A stretch of DNA of 64,000 bases from an uncultured Pelagibacteraceae bacterium. Its GTDB lineage: Bacteria; Pseudomonadota; Alphaproteobacteria; Pelagibacterales; Pelagibacteraceae. The stretch is from contig CACHPL010000001.1 of assembly GCA_902581795.1 (NCBI GenBank), positions 186,001 through 250,000 on the forward strand. Reading direction: 5' to 3'. The translations under genes and the position numbers were made by a program. Numbering within the stretch: position 1 is the first letter of the stretch; each line of letters begins with the position of its first letter. Shown piece after piece: positions 33,193 to 40,990 of the stretch. Under the pieces are notes generated by a model. It did no database searches, was not told the origin of the DNA, and worked only from the letters and a program-made list of their open reading frames with translations.

Positions 33193-34118
33193 CTATTTAT
33201 ACTTGCGTCTTTAATCATCCAGTCAATCAGTTTTAAAAAAGAAATTTTTGAGTTTTTAGCAATTTCAGGAACTAGTGACAAACTAGTCATACCTGGTTGG
33301 GTATTAACTTCTAAAAGATAAAATTGATTTTTGTAGAATCTAAAATCACATCTAACAATTCCTTTGCATCTTAAAACGCTATTTGCTTTCTCTGAAATTT
33401 TTAATACCTGTTTATACTTACTTCGAGTAATTTTAGCTGGCATTATATGAAGAGTTTTAGATGATTTTTTATATTTTGCATCATAATCATAAAACTTTCT
33501 TTTGGGACGCAGTTCAATTGCTCCAATAGATTTTCCCCCCATTACTGCAACTTGAATTTCTTTTCCAGGGATAAAATTTTCAAATATAATTCCATCGTAT
33601 TCTTTTATTAACCTTTTAAATTCAATTTTTAATGATTTAAGATTCTTACATATTCTCACACCAATGCTGGATCCCTCGTTATTCGGCTTAATAACAATTG
33701 GAAATTTAAGATTATTTTTTTTAATTTCTTTTTCCAGTTTAAGATTCAAATTATCTTTGGTATTTACAAAAAAGTACTTTGGAGTTTTAATTTTCGATTT
33801 TATAAAAAATTGCTTAGAGAAATTTTTATTCATTGCAATCATGGATGATAAAACTCCTGAATGTGTATAAGGTATCTTATAATATTCAAAAAAAGTCTGT
33901 ATATTTCCATCTTCACCGTATCTGCCATGAAGAGCATTAAAAATAACATCTGGCTTATTTTTTTTAAGTTTGGTTAAGGATGAAAATTTTGGGTCAAATT
34001 TTATAACCCGGTAACCTATTTTTTTTAGAGCGGATATACAGGCTTTGCCGGTGAGTAAACTAATCTCTCTTTCTCTAGAATCCCCACCTAAAATAACAAG
34101 AACTTTTTTTTTGTACAA
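33189..34118 (-). CDS. ddl: D-alanine--D-alanine ligase
   Basis: The 309-residue ATP-grasp enzyme shows GGDSREREISLLTG at the N-terminus, the ALHGRYGEDG segment, IVKPNNEGSSIGV (the ATP-binding loop) and LEVNTQPGMTSLSLVPEIA with metal-binding Glu and Asn. It makes the D-Ala-D-Ala end of the peptidoglycan stem. The start is TTG at 34118, supported by a strong GGAAGG ribosome binding site inside the end of murB and by the absence of any ATG before the N-terminal motif. Confidence 0.95.
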   Translation of the reverse strand: MYKKKVLVILGGDSREREISLLTGKACISALKKIGYRVIKFDPKFSSLTKLKKNKPDVIFNALHGRYGEDGNIQTFFEYYKIPYTHSGVLSSMIAMNKNFSKQFFIKSKIKTPKYFFVNTKDNLNLKLEKEIKKNNLKFPIVIKPNNEGSSIGVRICKNLKSLKIEFKRLIKEYDGIIFENFIPGKEIQVAVMGGKSIGAIELRPKRKFYDYDAKYKKSSKTLHIMPAKITRSKYKQVLKISEKANSVLRCKGIVRCDFRFYKNQFYLLEVNTQPGMTSLSLVPEIAKNSKISFLKLIDWMIKDASINR

Positions 34119-34119
34119 T

Positions 34120-34992
34120 TTACTTCCTTCCTACTATTTTTAATTCTAACTCCAAATTTACCCCTGTTTTTTCTAAAACCTCACTTTTAACTTTTTGAAT
34201 TAAATTTTCAATATCTGATGAGGTTGCATTACCATCGTTTAAAAAAAAGTTACAATGCTGCGGCGATATCTTTGCCCCTCCTATTTTTAAATCTTTGCAA
34301 TTTGATAACTTAATAAGCTGCCACGCTTTTTGGTTAATTGGATTTTTAAAAGTACTTCCACAAGTTTTGATTCTACTAGGCTGACTATTTTTTTTTTTAT
34401 TAATTAAATTTTCAACTTTACTTCTTATTATTTGTTTGCTTGATTTTTTTCCTAAAAGTATAACGCTTAAAATAATAAAATTTTTATTCAAACTAGTTCC
34501 TCTATAAAAGAATTTTATTTGGTCTTTATTTAAGATCTTTATTTCACCATTTAAATCCATCACCTTTAAAGAAAAAACAATTTTTGAAATATCTTCACCA
34601 TAACAGCCACTATTCATTGTAATTGCTCCCCCAATACTCCCAGGTATGCAAGATAAGAATTCAAAACCACTTAAAGATTTTTCTGTTGCAAAATCTGATA
34701 CATGCTTATCCAAGGTAGCTGCACCAGCTTCTATTTTATTGTCTTCTAATAATTTTGTATAAGCAAAATTTTTATTCAATTTAATTATAATTCCATCAAA
34801 ACCTTTGTCTCGAAAAAGAGTATTCGATCCGGCACCCAAAATATGTATTTTTTTTGTTTCTTTAAATTGTGATTTTAAAAATTCTTTAATTTCTATCTCA
34901 TTATTTGGTTTAAAAAATATTTTAGCTGGCCCACCTAGATTAAACCAATTATACTTTGAAAGACTTTCATTTTTATAAATATTTTTTTTCAT
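34120..34992 (-). CDS. murB: UDP-N-acetylenolpyruvoylglucosamine reductase
   Basis: The 290-residue FAD enzyme shows NTLFRDKGFDGIIIKL, the PGSIGGAITMNSGCYG flavin-binding segment, and CGSTFKNP with the catalytic Ser. It reduces enolpyruvyl-UDP-GlcNAc to UDP-MurNAc. Length fits the short type II MurB, as is usual outside the gammaproteobacteria. It follows murC after one base. Confidence 0.96.
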   Translation of the reverse strand: MKKNIYKNESLSKYNWFNLGGPAKIFFKPNNEIEIKEFLKSQFKETKKIHILGAGSNTLFRDKGFDGIIIKLNKNFAYTKLLEDNKIEAGAATLDKHVSDFATEKSLSGFEFLSCIPGSIGGAITMNSGCYGEDISKIVFSLKVMDLNGEIKILNKDQIKFFYRGTSLNKNFIILSVILLGKKSSKQIIRSKVENLINKKKNSQPSRIKTCGSTFKNPINQKAWQLIKLSNCKDLKIGGAKISPQHCNFFLNDGNATSSDIENLIQKVKSEVLEKTGVNLELELKIVGRK

Positions 34993-34993
34993 T

Positions 34994-36385
34994 CTATAAA
35001 TTCATTTCTCTCAACCAATTAGATATTGAGCCAGCACCCATACATATAATAATTTCATCATTAATTAAATTTTTAATAAAAAATTTCCTTAAATCATTTT
35101 TATTTTTAACAATAATTACCTGGACTTTAGAATTTTTTGAAATTAGTCTTGAAAAATTAACTTCATTATATCCTCTGTCTATTTTTTCACCTGCGGCATA
35201 AACCGGGCAAAGAACTACTAAGTTTGAGTCTTTAAATGAAGAGGCAAACTCATTTTTTAATAAACTTAACCTTGAGTATCTATGTGGTTGAAAAACAGAA
35301 ATTATTTTTCTTGAACCAAAATTTGTTTTTATACTTCCAAGAACAGATTTTATTTCTGTTGGGTGGTGTGCATAATCATCATAAAATTCTCTTTTGCCTA
35401 TTTTATAAACCTTTGTTAATCTTCTTTGAATTCCTGAAAATCTTTTTAATGAATTTTTAATTATATTTGATTTGATACCTAAATGCAGACAAAGCGATAT
35501 TGCAGCCACAGAATTTAAAACATTAAATTTTCCAATTAAATTCAATTTAATTTTTTTTAATTTTATAATTTGTGAACTAGGCTTAGATATTCTTAAATCA
35601 AAAATAGAGTGATCTTTCTTATATTTGACATTTAATACTTGAAAATTTGCTTTACTAGAAAAACCATAAGTTAAGATATTTTTTTTATCAATTTGTTTAG
35701 CAATATTTCTTAATTCATAGTCATCAATACACACAAAAGATTTGCCAATGTCTGGTGTTTTGTTTAAAAAATTCATAAAAGCCTTTTTTAAGTTTTTAAA
35801 ATTTTTATAATAATCTATATGTTCTTTATCTAAATTCGTTACTACTGAGTAATTAATTGGCAAATTTAAAAAACTACCATCAGACTCGTCGGCTTCTAAT
35901 ACAGCCCAGTCACCTTTTCCTAATCTAGCGTTACTTTTTAATGAATTAATAATTCCTCCATTAATAATTGTTGGGTCTAATTTTGCCTCTGAAAAAATTT
36001 TTGCAATTAAAGAAGTGGTTGTTGTTTTTCCATGTGAACCCGTAATTACAATATTTTTTTTTAAAGAAACTACATGTGCAAGCATTTCTGATCTTTTTAA
36101 AATTGTTAGTTTTTTTGTTTTTGCTGCTAATATTTCTGGATTGTTATTTTTTATAGCTGATGACTTAACTATTATAGTGCAATTGTTAATATTTTTTTTA
36201 CTATGTTTAGAAAATATTTTAATACCAATCTTTCTACATCTTTCTACATTTTTACTATTAGTTTTATCACTTCCCTGAACCTTAAAACCTATTGTTTTCA
36301 TAACCTGAGCGAGACCACTCATTCCTATTCCGCCAATACCGATAAAGTGGATTCTTTCTTTTAATCCTATGGCTGATTTATACAT
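34994..36385 (-). CDS. murC: UDP-N-acetylmuramate--L-alanine ligase
   Basis: The 463-residue Mur ligase has an N-terminal UDP-binding Rossmann motif GIGGIGMSGLA, the ATP P-loop TGSHGKTTT (about residue 113), an EADESDGSF segment and DDYAHHPTEI in the C-terminal domain. It adds L-Ala to UDP-MurNAc. It overlaps murG by 8 bp. Confidence 0.97.
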   Translation of the reverse strand: MYKSAIGLKERIHFIGIGGIGMSGLAQVMKTIGFKVQGSDKTNSKNVERCRKIGIKIFSKHSKKNINNCTIIVKSSAIKNNNPEILAAKTKKLTILKRSEMLAHVVSLKKNIVITGSHGKTTTTSLIAKIFSEAKLDPTIINGGIINSLKSNARLGKGDWAVLEADESDGSFLNLPINYSVVTNLDKEHIDYYKNFKNLKKAFMNFLNKTPDIGKSFVCIDDYELRNIAKQIDKKNILTYGFSSKANFQVLNVKYKKDHSIFDLRISKPSSQIIKLKKIKLNLIGKFNVLNSVAAISLCLHLGIKSNIIKNSLKRFSGIQRRLTKVYKIGKREFYDDYAHHPTEIKSVLGSIKTNFGSRKIISVFQPHRYSRLSLLKNEFASSFKDSNLVVLCPVYAAGEKIDRGYNEVNFSRLISKNSKVQVIIVKNKNDLRKFFIKNLINDEIIICMGAGSISNWLREMNL

Positions 36386-37469
36386 TTAAAGTTTCTTTAA
36401 TTAATTTTTCCACACTTGCCAAGGTTTCCTTGTCCGAGTGGTTTTCCATTTTTTTCTTCATCTCAAGTAACCTGTTTCTATTTAAGTTTAAATCCTTAAG
36501 TATTTTATAGAGTTTATCATTAATGAACCTTTCCTCTATCAAAAAACAATACCCTTTTTTTTCAAAATAAGATGCATTCTCAAATTGATGATTATCTACT
36601 GATGATGGCAGTGGTATTGCGATAAAAGGGATTCTTAAATTTACAAGTTCTGCTAAGGAAGAGGCTCCCGATCTAGTCAATGCGATATCAGATTGTTTAT
36701 AATATTTAGATAGACTTTCAGAATAAGTAAATAACTCGAAATCGTAATCTAATTCATGATATTTTTTTCTCAGTTTTTCAATATTATCTTCGGAACATTG
36801 TTGAAAAATCTTAAATTTGATATTCGCCTTCCTACATTGCATTAAAATAGAGGGAAGTGCCTCAGAGAAGATTTTAGCTGACTGGCTCCCTCCTATTACC
36901 AAAATTGAAAGCTTCTTTTTTTGAGTTTCTAGTTCGTCTTTTTTTAATTCAAAAATTTCTTTTCTTAAATAATATCCTGAAAAAAAAATCTTTTTTTTAT
37001 ATTTATCTTTAATACCTTTGATGTTTTGATTTGAAACCAATATTTTTTTTACCAAAGGTAAAAGAAATTTATTTGTTTTTCCTAAAACTAAATTTATTTC
37101 ATATATTAAAATAGGGATTCTGTAAAAATAAGCAGCTAAACAAATTGAGAATGACGAATATCCTCCCATTCCAACGACGAGGGCAGGTTTTGATTTTGCT
37201 AAAAAAATAAGTGATTTTAAGAGGGAGAAAAAAATTGTTATAAATCCAATAATTTTTTTAATCAAATTTTTTCCAAAAATTTGATTTGAATTTATTACAT
37301 TAAATTTGATATTATTAAAATTTTTAAGATATTTAATCCCTCTTTTATCAGTTGTAATTTCTGTATCATAATCACTTTTTAAAGTTTCAAAAAGACTAAC
37401 GGCTGGAATAATATGTCCACCAGTTCCTCCGGTTGCTATGATAATTTTTTTTTTTTTATTTTTTTCCAT
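36378..37469 (-). CDS. murG: MurG, lipid II-forming GlcNAc transferase
   Basis: The 363-residue GT-B glycosyltransferase has the TGGTGGHIIPA loop at the N-terminus, a second Gly-rich loop VIGGSQSA and the donor-binding stretch TRSGASSLAELVNLRIPFIAIPLP (positions about 263-286). It transfers GlcNAc to lipid I at the inner face of the membrane. It is adjacent to ftsW with no intergenic base. Confidence 0.96.
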   Translation of the reverse strand: MEKNKKKKIIIATGGTGGHIIPAVSLFETLKSDYDTEITTDKRGIKYLKNFNNIKFNVINSNQIFGKNLIKKIIGFITIFFSLLKSLIFLAKSKPALVVGMGGYSSFSICLAAYFYRIPILIYEINLVLGKTNKFLLPLVKKILVSNQNIKGIKDKYKKKIFFSGYYLRKEIFELKKDELETQKKKLSILVIGGSQSAKIFSEALPSILMQCRKANIKFKIFQQCSEDNIEKLRKKYHELDYDFELFTYSESLSKYYKQSDIALTRSGASSLAELVNLRIPFIAIPLPSSVDNHQFENASYFEKKGYCFLIEERFINDKLYKILKDLNLNRNRLLEMKKKMENHSDKETLASVEKLIKETLNV

Positions 37470-38609
37470 TTAATGTTTTACCTCTAGAGATGTGTAATTT
37501 AAAATTATTCCGGCAAGTATACCGCTTGATAATAGAGATGAACCTCCATAACTTAAAAAGGGCAATGTCATGCCCGTTGTCGGAAGAAGATTTACATTAA
37601 CGCCCACGTGAATAAATGTTTGAAAAATCAATAAAGATGTTAGTCCGCAAAGAGAAAGTTTATAAAAATTATTGGAAGAATTAATTACAATTTTAATAAT
37701 TCTAAAGGCAATAAAAATAAAAATTGAAATAATTATGACTGAAATTATTGAGCCAAATTCTTCGCTTATAACTGCAATGATATAATCAGTATGAGCTTCG
37801 GGCACACTTTCTTTAAGTATTCCCTCCCCCATACCTTGGCCTTTTAAACTCCCTTGCTTTATAGCTTCTATAGCTTTTTGGGACTGAGAGTTTCCAGAAT
37901 TCGTTTGGTCAAAGAAAGAAATTAATCTTGTGATTATGTAATCAAACTTGTCAGGCGCAAGATACAATAATCCCAAAAAAAGTAATACTACAAAAGTAAA
38001 TAGTAATAATAAAAAATAAATATTTGCACCTGAAACAAAAACTAAAGATATCCAGGTACAAATTAACAAAATAGATTGTCCTAAATCTGGTTGATCAATA
38101 AGTAAGAAAATTATTAATGATAATAAAACAAAAGAAATTATATAAGAAAAATTAATATTTTTTTTCCATGAAAAACTTATAATTTGAGCAACAATTAAAA
38201 TAAAAAAAGGTTTAACAAATTCAATTGGTTGGAATCTAAGGCCAAAAAAGGTTAACCATCTTTTTGCTCCCTTCACCTCAATTCCAATTAAAGGAACAAG
38301 CATAAGGCTGATAAAGAAAATAATGAATACAAACATAAGACTCTTATTCAATAATTTTGTGTCTACCATAGATATTAAAATCATAACTGAGAAAGAGATA
38401 AATGCGTATAATGAATGTTTTTGAAAGAAAAAATAATATTCTTTGTTTAATCTTTCATCCGCTAAAAAGGAAGTGGAAGAAAAAGAAAAAAATAAACCTA
38501 AAATAAAAAGAGATAAAAAACATAAAAATATTTGTTTATCAATATTTCTCCAATATTTTCCTGTTTTAAAAAAATTAAATTCGGTTAATTTATGAATATT
38601 TTTTTGCAT
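37470..38609 (-). CDS. ftsW: FtsW, SEDS glycosyltransferase of the divisome
   Basis: The 379-residue polytopic membrane protein is about ten-span with SEDS motifs TDYIIAVISEEFG and TTGMTLPFLSYGGSS near the C-terminus. It polymerises septal glycan with PBP3. Its placement between murD and murG in the division cluster separates it from the RodA paralogue at the other end of the window. It overlaps the end of murD by 20 bp. Confidence 0.96.
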   Translation of the reverse strand: MQKNIHKLTEFNFFKTGKYWRNIDKQIFLCFLSLFILGLFFSFSSTSFLADERLNKEYYFFFQKHSLYAFISFSVMILISMVDTKLLNKSLMFVFIIFFISLMLVPLIGIEVKGAKRWLTFFGLRFQPIEFVKPFFILIVAQIISFSWKKNINFSYIISFVLLSLIIFLLIDQPDLGQSILLICTWISLVFVSGANIYFLLLLFTFVVLLFLGLLYLAPDKFDYIITRLISFFDQTNSGNSQSQKAIEAIKQGSLKGQGMGEGILKESVPEAHTDYIIAVISEEFGSIISVIIISIFIFIAFRIIKIVINSSNNFYKLSLCGLTSLLIFQTFIHVGVNVNLLPTTGMTLPFLSYGGSSLLSSGILAGIILNYTSLEVKH

Positions 38610-39897
38610 AATTTTTAACTAATTTTTTAAATTTAGATCCTCTATCCTCGAAATTTTTAAATTGATCATATGAAGCACTTGCTGGACTTAGTAATACAGT
38701 AATTTTTTTATTTTGAAACTTTCTAACATCATTAAAAATAGAAATTAATGCATTTTGTAAAGTTCCAGATAAGCTAATTTTGACCTTTCCAATTAAATAT
38801 TTTTTAAAAGTATTCATATGATTTCCAATAATATATGTTTTAATAATATTTTTTTTTATATTATTTATTGAAAATTTATCAAATTTTTTAGGTAATCCGC
38901 CTACAATCCAAAAAATATTCTCATTTCCCTCTAGAGCAAATTTACTTGCAGCAAAACTAGTGGCTTTGGAGTCATTGATAAAGATCATATTATTTTTTTT
39001 ATAAAAAACCTCATGCCTATGATCCAAACTTTTAAAAGATTTTAATGATCTTAAGAAAGATTTCTCATTTATTTTTAGAACTTTAGATAATTCATAAACA
39101 AAACTTAAGTTTTCTTCATTTAAATCAAGTTTTAAATAATCATTATTAATTTTACTCTTTATTTTTTTAATTTTTTCTGTGTTTATAAATTTAATTTTAC
39201 CAAGGTACTTATTTGACCTAAATTTTTTTAATAGCATTTTGTTATTAATAAAAGCTAAATGATTTTTTTTTTGAAGAGCAAATATTTTTAATTTTGAATT
39301 GATATAATTATCTCTTGAATTATGCCAATCCAAATGATCATTAGAAATATTTAATATCAGTGCATAATTTGGTCTTATAAATCTAGAATAAAATAATTGA
39401 AATGAAGAAGCTTCTATAATTATCAAAGGATTTTTTTTTAAGTTTAAACTGAGTATTGGTTTTCCTATATTTCCACCTATTAAAGCTTTAATTTTATTTT
39501 TTCTTAAAACATGCTCAATAATTTTGCATGATGTCGACTTTCCATTTGTTCCCGTAACTACTATTGTTTTTACTTCAGGGTTTAACATATAAAAAAGATC
39601 TATATCTGTAATAATTTTTCTTCTGTTTTTAATTAAAAACTTCTTAAGTTTAGTTTTTTCAACTTTGATGCCTGGACTTAATACAATGAAATCAACATTA
39701 TTTATTTTTTTTAAAAAAAGTTTTTTTCCTTTTTTAAAATTTCTTCCAAAACGCTTTTTTAAAATTTTATCATTATCATCCCATCCAATATAATTTTTAA
39801 AATGATTTTTATTAAAATAGTCGATTACAGATAGTCCTGTTACACCTAGGCCATAAACCGCAAAACTTTTTTTGCTTAAATCTGAATTCATTTTCAT
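38590..39897 (-). CDS. murD: UDP-N-acetylmuramoylalanine--D-glutamate ligase
   Basis: The 435-residue Mur ligase has VYGLGVTGLSVI at the N-terminus, the ATP loop TGTNGKST (about residue 114), a NISNDHLDWH segment and NDSKATSFAAS, all typical of MurD. It adds D-Glu to UDP-MurNAc-L-Ala. The protein is strongly Lys-rich, in keeping with the composition of its neighbours. Confidence 0.96.
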   Translation of the reverse strand: MKMNSDLSKKSFAVYGLGVTGLSVIDYFNKNHFKNYIGWDDNDKILKKRFGRNFKKGKKLFLKKINNVDFIVLSPGIKVEKTKLKKFLIKNRRKIITDIDLFYMLNPEVKTIVVTGTNGKSTSCKIIEHVLRKNKIKALIGGNIGKPILSLNLKKNPLIIIEASSFQLFYSRFIRPNYALILNISNDHLDWHNSRDNYINSKLKIFALQKKNHLAFINNKMLLKKFRSNKYLGKIKFINTEKIKKIKSKINNDYLKLDLNEENLSFVYELSKVLKINEKSFLRSLKSFKSLDHRHEVFYKKNNMIFINDSKATSFAASKFALEGNENIFWIVGGLPKKFDKFSINNIKKNIIKTYIIGNHMNTFKKYLIGKVKISLSGTLQNALISIFNDVRKFQNKKITVLLSPASASYDQFKNFEDRGSKFKKLVKNYAKKYS

Positions 39898-39904
39898 TAA
39901 TTTT

Positions 39905-40990
39905 TTAACGCAATTTCAGCGTGGCTAATCCTACTAAAGCTAATATAATAGCAATAATCCAAAATCTAATTACCACTGTGGACTCCGCCCAACCCTTTTT
40001 TTCAAAATGATGATGTATTGGAGCCATTTTAAATACTCTTCTTCCAGTTAATTTAAATGAAATGACCTGAATAATAACTGAGACAGTCTCCAAAACAAAT
40101 AATCCGCCAACGATTGCTAAAACAATCTCATGTTTAACGATAATTGCAACTGATGCTATTGATCCGCCCAGAGATAATGAGCCAGTATCTCCCATAAATA
40201 TTTTTGCTGGCGGAGCATTATACCAAAGAAATCCTAAGCAAGATCCAACGATTGAACCACAAAAAATTGATAATTCACCAACATTAGAAATATATTGAAT
40301 TTGAAGATACTCTGCAAAAATTGTGTTTCCTACTAAATAACAAATCAATGAGAATGATAAAGCAACTAACATCACTGGAACAGTAGCTAAACCATCTAAC
40401 CCATCTGTTAAATTTACTGCATTTGATGAACCAATAATTACAAAAATACCAAAAGGAATAAAAAATAAACCCATTTGCAAGATTAAATTTTTAAAAAAAG
40501 GGAAATATAAATTTGAAATACTTTCATGATCTGTGAAATAAACTAAAAATAAAATTGCTATTAAAGAAATAAAAAACTGACCTAAAAACTTAATTTTTGC
40601 ATTAATGCCAGTAGAATTTTTAAATTTAATTTTAAGATAGTCGTCAATGAAACCTAATATCCCCAAGCTTGAACAAACAAAAAGAACAACCCAAATATAA
40701 ATATTATTTAAATCTGACCATAATAATGTACTCACAATAATTCCTATCAAAATCATTAAACCACCCATAGTGGGTGTGCCACTTTTTTTTATTATATGAT
40801 CGATAGGACCATCTTGTCTTATTGGTCCAGTTATTTGTTTCTTTGAAAAATATTTAATTAGTGGGCTTCCAATCAAAAAAATTATTATTAATGAGGTCAC
40901 TACTGACAAGCCTATCCTGAAAGTAATATATTTAAATACATTTAAAAAAGAATAAGTGTCAATCAACGAAGTTAGGAAACTATAAAGCAT
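39905..40990 (-). CDS. mraY: MraY, phospho-MurNAc-pentapeptide translocase
   Basis: The 361-residue polytopic enzyme has GTPTMGGLMI, a DDYLKI motif (catalytic Asp pair), NLTDGLDGLA (third catalytic Asp), FMGDTGSLSLG and the HHHFEKKGW motif near the C-terminus. It makes lipid I from undecaprenyl phosphate. It starts within the last 11 bp of murEF. Confidence 0.97.
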   Translation of the reverse strand: MLYSFLTSLIDTYSFLNVFKYITFRIGLSVVTSLIIIFLIGSPLIKYFSKKQITGPIRQDGPIDHIIKKSGTPTMGGLMILIGIIVSTLLWSDLNNIYIWVVLFVCSSLGILGFIDDYLKIKFKNSTGINAKIKFLGQFFISLIAILFLVYFTDHESISNLYFPFFKNLILQMGLFFIPFGIFVIIGSSNAVNLTDGLDGLATVPVMLVALSFSLICYLVGNTIFAEYLQIQYISNVGELSIFCGSIVGSCLGFLWYNAPPAKIFMGDTGSLSLGGSIASVAIIVKHEIVLAIVGGLFVLETVSVIIQVISFKLTGRRVFKMAPIHHHFEKKGWAESTVVIRFWIIAIILALVGLATLKLR